From: Areca catechu
Lineage: Eukaryota > Streptophyta > Magnoliopsida > Arecales > Arecaceae
Assembly (NCBI GenBank): GCA_021397845.1
Contig: CM038050.1
Location: 116,735,891-116,799,890 of the forward strand
Reading direction: 5' to 3'
DNA length: 64,000 nucleotides
Both the position numbers and the translations under genes were made by a program. Below, piece after piece: positions 10,078 to 22,046 of this stretch; position 1 is the first letter of the stretch, and every line of letters starts with the position of its first letter. The notes below the pieces were generated by a model that was given only the letters and a program-made list of their open reading frames with translations, was not told the origin of the DNA and ran no database searches.

Positions 10078-10902
10078 GTTTTCATCTTAGACTTACTATT
10101 TTTTTGATTTTCAAATTGAATATTCTCGGAGTTGTCCTTTATTTAATGCTAATTTTACCAGATTTTACAGATTATAAAACCCCAAAAAAAATTGCATATA
10201 AAAAAAAAACTGACAAATAAAGATAGCTTGTTGAATTCTGCATATTAACCTAAGGCTGAACCTAACTTACATCCAAACTCCCCCAACCCAAGCCAATTTT
10301 GTTTGACCATCTTACCAACATAAATTTAAGTCAGCCACCTCATAAAACAAAAAAAAAATTATTTTCTTTTATTTTCTGATTTTAGACTGGATTAGGGTTT
10401 CATTGTGTGTGCATCATCTGCATTAACCTAATCTTAAGGGCACTCTACTCTGTCAGATCAGGACAGGATTTCATCACCTGTCCTCGGCCCAAAACAACCA
10501 CCTGCATACCGATCCAAGCCTATTTAAAATCTAGTAGAAACCTAATTGATTCAAAGATACCAACAGGTCGGGTTCGAGTCTAGTGGGAAAACTAGTGCAC
10601 TCAACCCTTCACTTATTACTGGAAGTTGGTGTCTAGGCTAGAGGTCCAATGGCAAAAGCCTAAGTAGACTGGTGGTTACTTAATTAGGACCCTGTGACAA
10701 GCAGGGAGAGCCTCCTACAACCCCACCTCTTACCTAGCTAGTGGAAGGATTAAGTATTGAGTTGGGTGTAGGTTGAGTTGACCCACTCTACTTTGACTCT
10801 AGGTCTAGGAAGCCTTAGAACATCTTACTCTTATGTACTTGTTGTTTGACCAGCAGGTCAAGAGTCCATTATCATCAGTCCCAAGCCCAACCCAACTTAA
10901 CC
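10078..10902 (+). other. Element D 5' leader, noncoding
   Basis: AT-rich to 10420, then blocks homologous to the leaders of F (minus strand, 50580-50960) and A, for example CCTAATCTTAAGGGCACT at 10424. The primer site and LTR that should precede it are absent. No gene is seen. Confidence 0.65.
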
Positions 10903-12189
10903 ATGGACAACGATATTGGTGCCTAACTGAGAGCCATTACTAATTGGTTAGCTTAGATGAGTGACCAAATGGATCACAAGTTTGACCAATTGACCCAGGC
11001 CAATACCCAAATGAACACTCGGCTTACTCACGTAGAAGATCGTTTAGGAAATATAGACAAAACCCAAGAGTCCAACACTGAACCCGAGCCTGAGTCACCA
11101 CTCCCAACACCTCACAACCATCGGAGAGCCCAACACCAAGGCCCATTCCTGGAGCCTAACCCTAGGAGATCCCCATGCCCTGACCCATTCCTGGAGTCCA
11201 ACCCTAGGAGAGAGCCTTGCACCCTAAATCCTTTCAGGAGCCCAACCCTAGGAGGCCCAATCATGACTTCTTCGACCAGGATAAAAGGATCATTAGAAAC
11301 ATCAGATTGGATGCACCTACATTCGATGGCAGCCTAGATCCTAAGACCTACATAGATGGGAAGGAGAGATGGAACAATCTTTTGACTGGTATGAAATGAG
11401 TGAGGAAAGGAAGTGTAAATTGGCCAAACTAAGGTTAGTCTACCAGGCTTAGCTATATTGGGAAAATGTTGAGCGCCTAATCACACAACGAGATGACATT
11501 CCCAAAGACATCTAGTAGGCCATGAAGATGAAACATAGAGAAAAATACCTTCCTACATCCTACCACCAGATACTCCTAGACCACTGGCAGAGGTTAAGTC
11601 AAGGGAATAAGACTATGTTAGAATACATCGTCAAATTTGATGAGTATGCCATAAGGTGTAACATAAAAGAGGATAAGTATGTGGTCCTATCTAGGTTTAG
11701 GGCTGGCCTCCGTGAGGACATCCAGAGAGAGATATTTTTTAGGGAGGTCGGTAATCTTGAGAAAGCCTACCAAATAGCTAGGAACTATGAGAGATTCCAG
11801 AGAGCACCCATAACCTGTCGACCTGAGCCAATTAAAACTGTGCCCCAAACCCAAGACCAGGACCTAACCAAGCCTACCCAAACTGGCCCATCCCAGCCCT
11901 AGTACTCGACTAGCCAGTAGGGAAGACAAGGGTAAGGCACCTGAAACTCAGAGGAACCCAAGTCCCAACCCCAATGCCTATTTTAAATGTCGTAAGGTAG
12001 GACACTATGCTTGCCAGTGCCCAACCAGGTCCTTACACATACGGGAACATGAGGAAGAAGAGCTTGAACCCACAGATGAATTTGGAGAAGAAGTCTATGA
12101 AGTTGAGGTAAACCTAGTAGATGCATATGAAGGTGATGAGGAGGAAGTTGAGCAGTTGACTTGTTTGGGGTAGTTAGGTGCATCCTATC
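10903..12189 (+). pseudogene. Element D gag
   Basis: The ATG at 10903 starts MDNDIGA, then runs through a heptad-like N-terminus and a proline-rich stretch with repeated PNPRR motifs. The capsid segment is best preserved at 11522-11902 (LLDHWQRLSQGNKTMLEYIV, FRAGLREDIQREIF). A zinc knuckle near 11980-12020 reads YFKCRKVGHYACQC, with Tyr in place of the first Cys of the CX2CX4HX4C pattern. An acidic linker follows. Several stops and frame changes break it. Gag of Ty3/gypsy elements packages the RNA and forms the particle. The copia element inserts right after the acidic linker, before the protease. Confidence 0.75.
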
Positions 12190-12449
12190 TGTTGACTTCT
12201 TAATTAATTTTGATGATAAGCAAAATGGTTAAGTATAAGTTGAGTACTAATGATTTTGTTTGAAGTGTGTTTTTATAGAAAAAGGTGCTCACAAATTTGA
12301 AAATTGATTGTTTGATTAAAGAAGTTAAGTTTAGATGAAAGATATGCTCAAAGAGGACTTGGACAATCAAAGTTTGCTTGAATCATTATTTGAGTGAAGT
12401 ATAAATTTGATTTAGCACAAGTTCAGACATTTTTGTAAAAAAATCAGTA

Positions 12450-12840
12450 ATGTGTCGACTCAAAGTCTCGACATATGACACCAAGTGTCGATACATGAAA
12501 GTGAATTGTCGACTCAAGCCGGTACGCAAAGAATATTTCAGATGGCATGGCTGAAGTGTCAACACATGGACTTGAAGTGTCAACTCAAGGTGTTGACACA
12601 TGGATCAGCTCATCACATGAGATTTTGAAGTCATAGAACTTGCTAAAAATAAAGAACTGCAAAAGTGTCAACACGTGGAAGCGAAATATTGACTCAAAGT
12701 GTCGACTCACCTGAGGAAGTATCGACATATATGAGATTTCCAAAGAACTAGATTGAAGATATTTGAATTGGGTGTCGACTCAAGAAATTCAAGTGTCGAC
12801 CTGAAGTGTCGACTCAGAGCTTGAAGTGTCAACACATAGA
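12450..12840 (+). promoter_or_regulatory. Clustered palindromic TGTCGAC motifs in the LTR
   Basis: About fifteen copies or variants of TGTCGACACATG and TGTCGACTCAA alternate over roughly 400 bp upstream of the TATA-like box. TGTCGACA is a perfect palindrome. The same array occurs at 26920-27320 in the other LTR. Two more copies lie at 20409-20440 upstream of the env-position ORF. Palindromic repeat motifs are a known feature of Sirevirus LTRs. A role in transcription is inferred. Confidence 0.6.
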
Positions 12841-12954
12841 GTTCTGGAAATAATAACTGCTAGTTTTTCAAATGCAGAACTCGACCCTTTTGCCCTCCAA
12901 CAGCTAGATTTTCAAGTCTAACAACTAGAAATCAGATTTGAGACCTTGGAAAGG

Positions 12955-12964
12955 TATTTATATG
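12955..12964 (+). promoter_or_regulatory. TATA-like box of the copia 5' LTR
   Basis: TATTTATATG follows the palindrome cluster and is kept in the other LTR at 27441-27450. Confidence 0.4.
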
Positions 12965-13770
12965 CTCCAAATCAAATCAAAAATATTATTATTGAAAGTA
13001 ATAAAATAAAAACATCCAAGAGAGAAGAAAAGAGAGCATTCACTCATATTCATTGAAGATTCAACCACTCTTAAGCAAAAGCAAGCCTCCAAGCATTCAA
13101 GAGCCTTCAAGAGCATTAAAGATCATCCATTCTTGAGCAATCAAAGAGGCTTCAATAAGTTCAAAAGCACCACAACATCGAGCTACAAAGTGATACTCAC
13201 TTTTTATTAGAAAGCTTTTATTCTCTCTACTTCAAAAACTTATTTGTTGTAAGGGTACTTGGTTAGCCTATTATAAAATCAAGGGAGGTTATTGGTGAGC
13301 CTTTGAAAACCAATTAGGTTCTTTGTTTGCCCAGAAAATCAAGGGAGGTTGGTGGTGAGCCTTAAAATCATTTAGATTCTTGGTTAGCCCATAAAACCAA
13401 GTGAGGTTTTGACTTGTGAGCCTTGTAAAAACAAGTTAGGTTTTTGATTAGTGAGCCTGGAAAATTAATCAACTATAATCGGTAGAGATTATAGTGAATT
13501 CCCAAGGAGATCTTGGAGAGTGGATGTAGGTGCATTAGATAGCACCGAACCACTATACATCTTTATCTTTGTGGTTGATTGTTCTCTCTACTTGCTCTTT
13601 CATTTATTGCTCTTTATTTTTGCTACACTTTTACTTAAAAGCATTACATTTGAATTCATAATACCTTGATTAATTATTGAATTGGATTTCATACTATTGC
13701 CTTGCATCAAGTAATTAATTTTTAGAGACCCAATTCACCCCCCCTCTTGGATTGCTTATTGGGCAACAAG

Positions 13771-13784
13771 TGGTATCAGAGCCC
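13771..13784 (+). other. Copia element primer-binding site (initiator-Met tRNA)
   Basis: TGGTATCAGAGCCC begins two bases after the LTR end, as expected. Confidence 0.95.
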
Positions 13785-13826
13785 TATTCTCAGTGTATAG
13801 GCTTTACTGCATTGAGTAAAGATCTA

Positions 13827-15535
13827 TGGCAGCCCCTATTGGTACTAGCGTAGTTGAGGGTCAAGCCTCAAATAGACCTCCATTTTTCAATGGATCAAAT
13901 TATACATACTAAGAAACTAGGATAAGAATTTATATGCATTCTATTGATTATAATTTATGAAGAGTAGTTGATAAAGGTCCACATGTTCTTTTGGTTGTGG
14001 TTAATGGTGTTTCCATCCCAAAGCTCAAAGAGGATTGGGATGAAAATGATATTAAGCAATCTGAGATCAATGCTAAGGCAATGATTTCCTTTATTATGCA
14101 TTAGATCATTGTGAATTTAATAGGATATCTACTTGCACCTCAGCCAAAGAAATATGAAACACACTTGAAGTTACCCATGAGGGTATCGATCAAGTGAAGA
14201 ATACTAAGGTGAACATGTTAGTGCATGCTTATGAAATGTTCCGAATGGAACATAATGAGTCAATCACTGACATGTACACTAGATTTACAAATATTGTAAA
14301 TGGAATGAGAAGTCTAGGAAAAGTAATGTCTAACACTGTTCTTGTGAATAAAATCCTCAGGTCCCTTCCAACATCATGGGATCTGAAGGTGACCGCAATC
14401 CAAGAAGTAAAGGACATTGACAAGCTACCATTAGAGCAGCTGGTTGGATCGCTCATGACTTATGAGCTAAATTTGAAGAAAAAGTCAATGGGCATGGACA
14501 AAAAGAAAAAGGGGATTGCATTCAAATCAAACATACAAGAAGAATCCTCAATCGATGAGTTCGAAGAAGAAGATGATGATGAAGGTGAAGAAGCCCTCCA
14601 TGCTAGGAAATTTAGAAGATTTATGAAGAGGAGGAAGTTCTCTTACAAGAAGAAATTTCAATCTAATAAAGAAAAAGGAAAAGAGAAAGAGAAAGAAAAG
14701 GAAAAAGAAAAGAAGAAGGAAATACCTACATGCTTCGAGTGCAAGAAGCCGGGTCACTACAAGTTTGATTGTCCTCTCCTAAAGAACTCTAGGAAGATGT
14801 TAAGAAAGAAAGCAATGATGGCCACCTGGAGTGATAGTGAGGACTCCAGTTCTGAAAATGAGCAGACAGAAGTTGCAAATCTTTGTCTTATGGGACATCA
14901 AGAGCAAGATGAGGTAATATATGATACTGAAATAGATTTTACTTTTGATGAGCTAAAAAATACTTTTGATGAACTTATGAATGATTATAAAATGATTTTA
15001 TCTGAAAATAAAAAGTTGAAAAAGCATGCAAATAGTTTTTCTCTTGAAAATAATTCTTTGTTAAATGAAGTTTGTGATTTGAAAACTAAATTAGATATTT
15101 TGGAAAAGAAAAATAATGATTTGACAATGGCGAATGAAGTTTTGAAAAGGCCCAAAACTATTATTTCTAACGATGATCTTTTAAAGAAAAATAAAAATCT
15201 AGAATTAGAAAATGTAAAGTATAGTAATGAACTTGATAAAATGAAGCAATTTATTGAAAAATTTACCTATAGTTCAGAAAAACTAAACCTACTTTTAAAT
15301 AGCCAAAAAACCATTTTCAATAAAGCAGGATTAGGCTATAAACCACAAAAACAACAAAAGTACTTTAAAAAATTTTTTGTTCCTACATCTTCTAGCATAA
15401 CATGTTTTTATGTAAAAGCAAGGTCATAAATCTTTTCAATGCAATTTGAGAAAAACTAACTCTTTTGAAAAAGTTTGGGTTCCAAAAGGAACCATTTTAA
15501 GTGCTAACCCTAAAGGACCCAAGTTGGCTTGGGTA
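13827..15535 (+). pseudogene. Copia element gag
   Basis: The ATG at 13827 starts MAAPIGTSVVEG. The N-terminal part has stops at a conserved Trp position (13907 region) and again near 14155. The frame 14194-15429 (411 codons) carries the copia gag core (YEMFRMEHNESITDMYTRF), a Lys/Glu-rich tract, a CX2CX4HX4C zinc knuckle CFECKKPGHYKFDC at 14731-14772, and a long C-terminal segment rich in Glu, Lys and Asn with coiled-coil character. After a frameshift near 15415, a second partial knuckle (GHKSFQC) and a conserved WVPKG...AWVPKNKA tail end in TGA at 15550. The long C-terminus is typical of Sireviruses. It binds RNA and builds the particle in intact copies. Confidence 0.85.
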
Positions 15536-18500
15536 CCTAAAAACAAAGCTTGATTTTATTACAGGTGTGTCTTGCAACCAAGGAGAACAAAAGATCTTGG
15601 TATCTTGATAGTGGTTGCTCAAGGCACATGACGGGAGATGTGAAGCAATTCACTTCTCTTGAAGTAATGAATGGAGGGAGTGTGACCTTCGGGGATAATG
15701 GTAAAAGAAAAATCATTGGTATTGGTAAGGTTCACATAACTCCTTCTAGCTGTATTAGTAATGTACTTTTAGTTGAAGGATTAAAGCACAATCTTTTAAG
15801 TATTAGTCAATTTTATGATAAAGGTTTTCAAGTTACTTTTAAATCATCTTATTGCATGATTGCTAGTCCAGATATAAATGGAGTACAATTCATTCAAAAA
15901 AGGCATGGTAATGTTTATTTGGTAGATTTAGATGATCTATCTTTACCTAATGGAGAATGCCTTGTTTCATTGAATTCTACTAAAGATGAGACTAGTTGGT
16001 TTTGGCATAAAAGATTAGGGCATGCTAGTATGTATCTACTTTCAAAACTTTGCAAAAAAAATTTAGTTAGAGATTTACCTGAACTTTGTTTTGAAAAAGA
16101 TAGAGTTTGCCAAGCATGCCAGTTTGGAAAATAAGTTAAAACCTCTTTCAAACCTAAAGACTTTGTAACTACTAATAAGCCACTAGTACTACTTCATATG
16201 GATCTCTTTGGACCAACTAGAATATCAAGTCTAGGAGGCAAGAGATATGGATTAGTCATAGTAGATGATTTTTCGAGATTTACATGGGTTTTCTTTCTAG
16301 CACATAAAGATGAATTATTTTCTGTATTTATAAAATTTTATCAAAAAGTTTCAAATAAAAAAGATGTTTGAGTTGTATGCATTCGCAGTGATCATGGAAT
16401 TGAATTTGAAAATCATGATTTTGAAAATTTGTAATGAAAAAGGTATTGAACATAACTTTTCTGCACCTAGGACATCTTAGCAAAATAGGATAGTGGAAAT
16501 AAAAAATCATACTTTAGGAGAAATGGCACGTACTATGCTTTGTAAAAATGATTTACTAAGATATTTTTGGACTGAAGCTATTAAAATTGCATGTTACATT
16601 TTGAATCGAGTTTTAATCCGCCCTATTTTGAAGAAAACTCCTTACAAACTTTGGAGTCAATGAGAACCAACTTTAAAGTATTTTCGATTTTTTGGTTAGC
16701 AATGTATTATATTAAGTAATGAAAAAGATAATCTTGAAAATTTTAATGTCAAGTCTGATGAAGGTATCTTTTTAGGATACTCCATATCAAGTAGGGCATA
16801 TAGAGTTTTCAACAAAAAAACCTTGGTTGTAGAAGAGTTAGTACATGTTATTTTTGAAGAATCTACTAACAATTCCTCCATAAAAATGGATACATATGAT
16901 GAATGTGCAGGTGCTGACAAGCTTCAAAAGTTGACATTGAATGATCAACCCCCTCAGACAAATGAAGAAGATCAAGACAAAAGTGAGGAAGGTGAAGACA
17001 CTCCAAAGCACCAAGATCTACCTAAGGAGTGGAGGTATGCTCATGGACATCCTAAGGAATTAATCCTAGGTGATCCATCTAAAGGGGTAAGAACTCGAGC
17101 CTCAATTAGAAATGAATGTGACTATATAGCTTTTGTTTCTCAAGTTAAGCCTAAATGTTTTAAAGAAGCTGAAAAAGACCCTAACTGGATTAATGCCATC
17201 AAGATGAGCTAATTCAATTTGATAGAAATGATGTTTGGATATTAATAGAAATACCATCTAATATTTCTATTATTTGCATAAAATGGGTATTTAGGAATAA
17301 ATTAGATGAAAATGGAATTGTGGTTAGAAATAAAGCTAGGCTAGTTGCTAAAGGTTACTATCAAGAGGAAGGAATTGATTTTGATGAAACTTTTACTCTT
17401 GTAGCTAGACTTGAAGCAATTAGACTACTATTAGCATTTGCTTGTTTTGTGAATTTTAAAATATTTCAAATGGATGTTAAGAGTGCTTATCTAAATGGTT
17501 TTATAATAGAAAAAGTTTTTGTTGAACAACCACCTGGATTTGAAAATCATGCACATCCTGATCATGTTTTTAAATTGCACAAAACACTTTATGGATTAAA
17601 GCAAGCACCTTGAGCCTAGTATGAAAGACTCGGCAAATTTTTGATTGAAAATAAATTTTCTAGAGGTCATGTTGATAAAACACTATTTTTGAAGAAGAAA
17701 AATAGTGATTTGTTAGTAGTACAAATATATATTGATGATATCATTTTTGGTGCTACTAATGAAATTCTTTATCAAGAGTTTGCTAAGCTAATGCATGGTG
17801 AGATCGAGATGAGCATGATGGGAGAACTCAATTTCTTTCTCAAACTCCAGATCAAGAAAACTAAAGATGAAATCTTCATCAACCAAGCTAAGTATACAAG
17901 AGAGATTATAAAGAAGTTTGGGATGGAGACAACTAAATCAATTGGTATGCCTATGAGCTCCTCTTGTAGACTTGATAAAGATGAGCATGGTAAATCAGTA
18001 GATCAAAAGTTATACAGAGATATGATTGGCTCCTTACTGTACTTAACTGCTAGTAGACCAGATATAATGTGAGTGTATGCATGTGTGCTAGATATCAGTT
18101 TGAACCAATGAATCATATCTGATGGCTATTTAGCACATTAGTAGATATCTATCTGGTACAATTGATATTGGTTTATGGTATTCTAAAGATTCATCTGCTG
18201 AATTAATTAGATATTCTGATGCTGATTTTGCTGGTTATAAATTGGATAGAAATAGTACTAGTGGTACTAGCCAATTTCTTGGAGTTAACTTAATATCCTG
18301 GTTTAGCAAGAAACAAATTTCAGTTGCACTATCCATAGCTGAGGCTGAGTACATTGTAGTAGGAAGTTGTTGTGCTCAAATCTTGTGGATTAAGCAACAA
18401 CTTGAAGATTTTGGAATCAAGTTAACTAGTACACCTATAAAATGTGACAATACTAGTGCTATCTGCTTGACCAAAAATCCTGTTTAACATTATAGGAGTA

Positions 18501-18660
18501 AATATATTGAAATTAGACATCATTTTATTAGAGATCATGTTGAAAATAATGATGTTGTGCTTGAATTTATTAGTATTGAATTTCAATTAGCTGATATTTT
18601 GACTAAGCCTCTCCTAGAAGATCGATTTTGTATAATTAGAAGAGAGCTCGGGATCATTAA
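15536..18660 (+). pseudogene. Copia element pol (protease, integrase, reverse transcriptase, RNase H)
   Basis: Domains in order: protease with active-site DSGCSRHMTG near 15607; the integrase zinc segment (HKRLGH...CQAC); the integrase core (HMDLFGPT near 16197, then DHGIEFE); reverse transcriptase from about 17220 (ARLVAKGY, QMDVKSAYLNG, YIDDIIFG at 17728-17751); RNase H from about 18210 with DADFAGYKLDRNSTSG and the end motif ADILTKPL. Stops interrupt at 16132, about 16369, 16434 and 16475, and two close together at 17611-17620 where QAPRAWYERL is expected. The gene is cut 20 codons after ADILTKPL by a solo LTR. Across that insertion the frame would close soon after GIINSFD with TAA. Confidence 0.88.
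18656..18660. repeat. Target-site duplication of the solo LTR, left copy
   Basis: ATTAA here matches ATTAA at 20252-20256. Confidence 0.88.
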
Positions 18661-20251
18661 TGGTGCGGGCACCAGACTCAGAAGAAGACTTCAGGGCTCC
18701 ATCTGGATCTCTGATTGACCTTGCCCGAAGAATTAGGGTTTTCTGGTTTTGTAATAAGGGTTGACTTGGTCAACTAAATTTTTTTGAGTCTGTATTTCCC
18801 TGCAATTTTAATTTTGTTGAGTCATGTTGACTCAGTACAAGTCCTAGTAAGTGGTCTAGGTCTTCTCCACGGTGCCACATTTTCTTCCAAGCCCAAGCAA
18901 GTGGGCGCCACACTCCCAGCCACACGCCTGAGTCCAGGAGGCACCACATCTCCATCCCAGTGTCTTGGTCCCCACACCCAAGGGAGCAAGAATTTTTCTT
19001 GAAGCCAAAATCAAGGAGGTGCCCCATATATACCTTAAAAGGCCAAGCTAAAGGAGGAAAGAGGCATTTCTTGGGGAGCACTTCAAGGGGGCGCCCAATC
19101 CATGCCTAAAAAGACCAAAGCAAAGTTGGGAAGAGCCATGACTTGGAGAGAAAGAAAAGGAGGTGTCCAAAAGAGTTGAGCCATGGAAGAAAAAAAAATT
19201 TTCTTGAAGAGCAAGGCTATGAGGCGCCACCTACTTACCATTTGGAGCCACCAATCAACACTTATGGAAGCTCTTGGCCGGCCATATGAGATGGATTTGA
19301 TTCTACAAGCCTAATTTGAAGATCCATCCTATTAGTCCCACATGCGAAGATGTAAAACCCTACCTCTTGTAAAGACCTACAAAATAAACCCCTCTTGTAA
19401 GTTTTAGAGGACAACTGATGAATGAATTCAAATTTCTGTGTGAGCAACTTTATGTTTCTCTCTTCCGCACTTGCATCCAGGTGTTGAGCTCCGTGAGGGA
19501 GTAAATCCGGGTTCCCCAGGAACCTTGAGGAGGTGTGAGATCTCCAACCCCAAAATCCTAGGTGAGCCACTTCACTTCCAAACCCTAGCCGCCCATCATC
19601 CTCTTCATTCCACCAAAACCTAGCCTACCCCATCTCTCACGGCCCCTCTATCCAAGTAGAGGCCGACCACCAGCATCCAGGTCCAGTTCGGCTACTTCGA
19701 AGACAGAGCAAATCTCAGAGGAAGTCAGATCAGCATCCAGGAGAATCAGGATTTCAGCAACTTCAACTTTCAAGTTCTTCTATATGGTAAATCCTTCCTG
19801 GAGTATCTGGTTCCACAACTTGTTCTTCTTCTTTCCCAGATCTTGAGTTCAGAAGAAGCCAACTCTACCAAAGGGCCAGTATTGGAGGATCCATTGCGAA
19901 GATATCTGAATCCGGGGATCCAACAATCTGCTTAAGAGAGTCCTTCCACTAAACTCTGTGAAGATCACTGCCTGGTCTGTAACCCTTCTCTTCTCTTTAC
20001 TTCTGTCCTGTTGAAAGTTCAGAGCGAAATCCTAGGTCTGGGACTTTCTCAACCCCCACCGATCCTTTACTTCTGAACTACTCTGATAACCTAGTTTCTT
20101 TAAATTGTGCTTTCAATTATTACATAGTTTCTTTCAATTTAGTTTAACTTTCCTTTGAGTCAAAGCCGACTTCTGAAAATATATATATATAAAAAAAAAG
20201 AATTAGTCTTAATTTACTTCCGCATCGCATCATCTATTTTGTTCTGCATCA
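18661..20251 (+). mobile_element. Solo LTR within the copia element
   Basis: A 1591-bp unit starts TGGTGCGGGCACCAG and ends CTGCATCA. It is flanked by perfect ATTAA duplications and has no internal domain. Its ends match those of the A/F/H group of LTRs in this window. A TATA-like CCATATATACC lies near 19024-19035. Solo LTRs arise by recombination between the two LTRs of one element. Removing it joins the end of pol to its stop codon. Short frames inside show no recognisable protein. Confidence 0.85.
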
Positions 20252-20256
20252 ATTAA
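20252..20256. repeat. Target-site duplication of the solo LTR, right copy
   Basis: ATTAA directly follows the terminal GCATCA of the solo LTR. Confidence 0.88.
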
Positions 20257-20691
20257 TTCTTTTGATTAAAATTTTTCTAACTTTGACTCAAAATAATCAC
20301 ATTTGATATCAATCATACTCAATCATTTTTAATTTTCATTAAATTTAATTAAATTTCCAATGATTTTGATCAACCCTTATTTCTCTTATTTTTAGATTTT
20401 TATGTTGATGTGTCGACACATTTATGAGTCGACACATGAACGACAGCAGACCGAGAATAAGGGCATTTCAAAGTATTTTCTTCCTCATTTCATCTTCCCT
20501 CTCAAGCCGACATATACCCTAAGGTACTCCAAACTCCTCCTTCCCTCCAATTTGTGCTTCAAACTCTTTTGATTCTTCGTTTGGGATACTTTCTGGGTTG
20601 CATTTAGTGACATTCTGCATTCCATTTGCAATTTGAGCCCTAGAAACCCTAGGTTTCCCCTCCAAAGTTGTCCAAATTCTTATTTTGTGCA
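20257..20691 (+). other. Copia element spacer between pol and the env-position ORF
   Basis: This noncoding stretch has two TGTCGACACA-type motifs at about 20409-20440, the same motif that is clustered in the LTRs. It may hold the promoter or splice acceptor for the downstream ORF. No gene is seen. Confidence 0.5.
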
Positions 20692-21475
20692 ATGGGACCC
20701 CAAAAACAAGTAGTCCGTCGCCCTTGGCAATCCAATCAGGAGGAAGAGCGAAGAATGAAGGCCAGACATGAAGCTAGAGCTCCAGATCCACCCACTCGAC
20801 CTCTTTGCATAGCTTCTAGCTGGATGAGTTCAAAGACTATCGTCAGAGGATGATGTGTAGACTTCAGTTTCGTTGACCAGCAGCACTTCAGGATCGAACA
20901 GTGGATTCGAGAGGCTGGTTTGACATCATTTTGTTCACTGAGCGAGAGATATTACCTAGGGCTTATTCAGGAGTTTTATGGATCACTAGCCCATGGGACT
21001 GATGGTTGGATGGCTCAGGTGAGAGGCAGGGACATCCCAGTTACCTCAGAGACATTGAGCAGAGTATGGGATATTCCGATGACTAGGTCAGTTATGGACA
21101 GCTAGATTGATAGAGTGAGTGGTCTCTAGTGTATCTTCAGTCAGACATATTGCCTGATCTGTCAACAGAGATGAGACTATTGCACCATATTGTCACTCGA
21201 ATCCTTCTACCGAAGACCAGACAATTTGATTATATCATTGAGCAGGAGTTGCTCGTGATGGTCTCATTGGTACAGCGCACACCCATTTGCCTTCCCGTGC
21301 TCATGGTTCATCAAATGATGGAGGCTTTGATGACTCAAAGACTCTGCCTACCCTATGGGATGGGGTTGACATTACTATTTAGAGAGTATGGCATCAATTT
21401 TGAAGATGAGCCCTTCTGCATGCTACTTCATATATAGATGTGTATGACATCAGGTCATTACACAGGATGGGTTAT
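20692..21475 (+). pseudogene. Copia element env-position ORF, N-terminal part
   Basis: The ATG at 20692 starts MGPQKQVVRR, a short basic N-terminus. The ORF continues with TRPLCIASSWMSSKTIVRG, then after a TGA where Arg is expected, DFSFVDQQHF and a domain of about 150 residues with FYGSLAHG, RGRDIPVTSETLSRVWDIP, LLHHIVTRILLP and RLCLPYGMGLTLLFREYG. These motifs resemble the domain called putative plant transposon protein, which occurs in plant retroelement ORFs. Its place after copia pol matches the env-like gene of Sireviruses. No membrane segment is obvious. A frameshift lies near 21110-21130. Element I interrupts the gene; the rest resumes at 24701. Function is unknown. Confidence 0.7.
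21471..21475. repeat. Target-site duplication of element I, left copy
   Basis: GTTAT here matches GTTAT at 24696-24700. Confidence 0.93.
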
Positions 21476-22038
21476 TGATGTGGAATGGATAATGAAGAGA
21501 CCCATGGTTTTCTGAAAGGGGAAACATCTAAAGTAACTATGGACCATGGGAGGGCTAACAAGCCTCCCGGGACTAGGATAGAACTTATACTAAAACCCTA
21601 AAATGGTTGGACTATTTGGGTTTTCAGTTTTTTTCTTGGTGGAGGTGATGAAGGAAGGATGGGGATATGGAGGGGGAACAGAAATGAAACTCGAACCTAG
21701 GATCTAGATCCGACAGGAAATAGAGAGATGGAGGGAAAAAAAAAGGGTACCTAGGTCTTCCAACCTCTCATCGGCTATTTGGCAACGAAGACCTTTTTTG
21801 AGATCACATCCTACCATCATGCACGGTGGCGCTGATGACTTGGAGATCACACCCCGCCATCATGCATGGTGACACTGATGGCTTGGCGCAGCTTCACACT
21901 CCTCGACGAGGCGTTGGGGCCTTACACCCCTCGACGTCCCGAAGGATGATGGCAAATGGGCCTTAGCCAAAAACCAAAGCAAGGTTACGAACCCAAAAAT
22001 TTCTATTCATCAACTAACTTATTATAAGAGGAGTATGG

Positions 22039-22046
22039 GTATTTAT
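22039..22046 (-). promoter_or_regulatory. TATA box in the first Y module of the element I LTR
   Basis: TATAAATA on the minus strand is set in TGGGAATCTATAAATACCC. A second copy of this promoter block is at 23064-23071. Confidence 0.5.

Larger units (their letters stand above)
12190..13768 (+). repeat. Copia element 5' LTR
   Basis: It starts TGTTGACTTC and ends GGGCAACA. It pairs with 26657-28253. Between about 12450 and 12840 the motif TGTCGACA or close variants recur many times. A TATA-like TATTTATATG lies at 12955. Confidence 0.9.

Noticed and set aside
13771..13784. TGGTATCAGAGC and similar strings taken as tRNA gene pieces
   Set aside because: They sit directly beside LTR ends and are primer-binding sites; no cloverleaf surrounds them.
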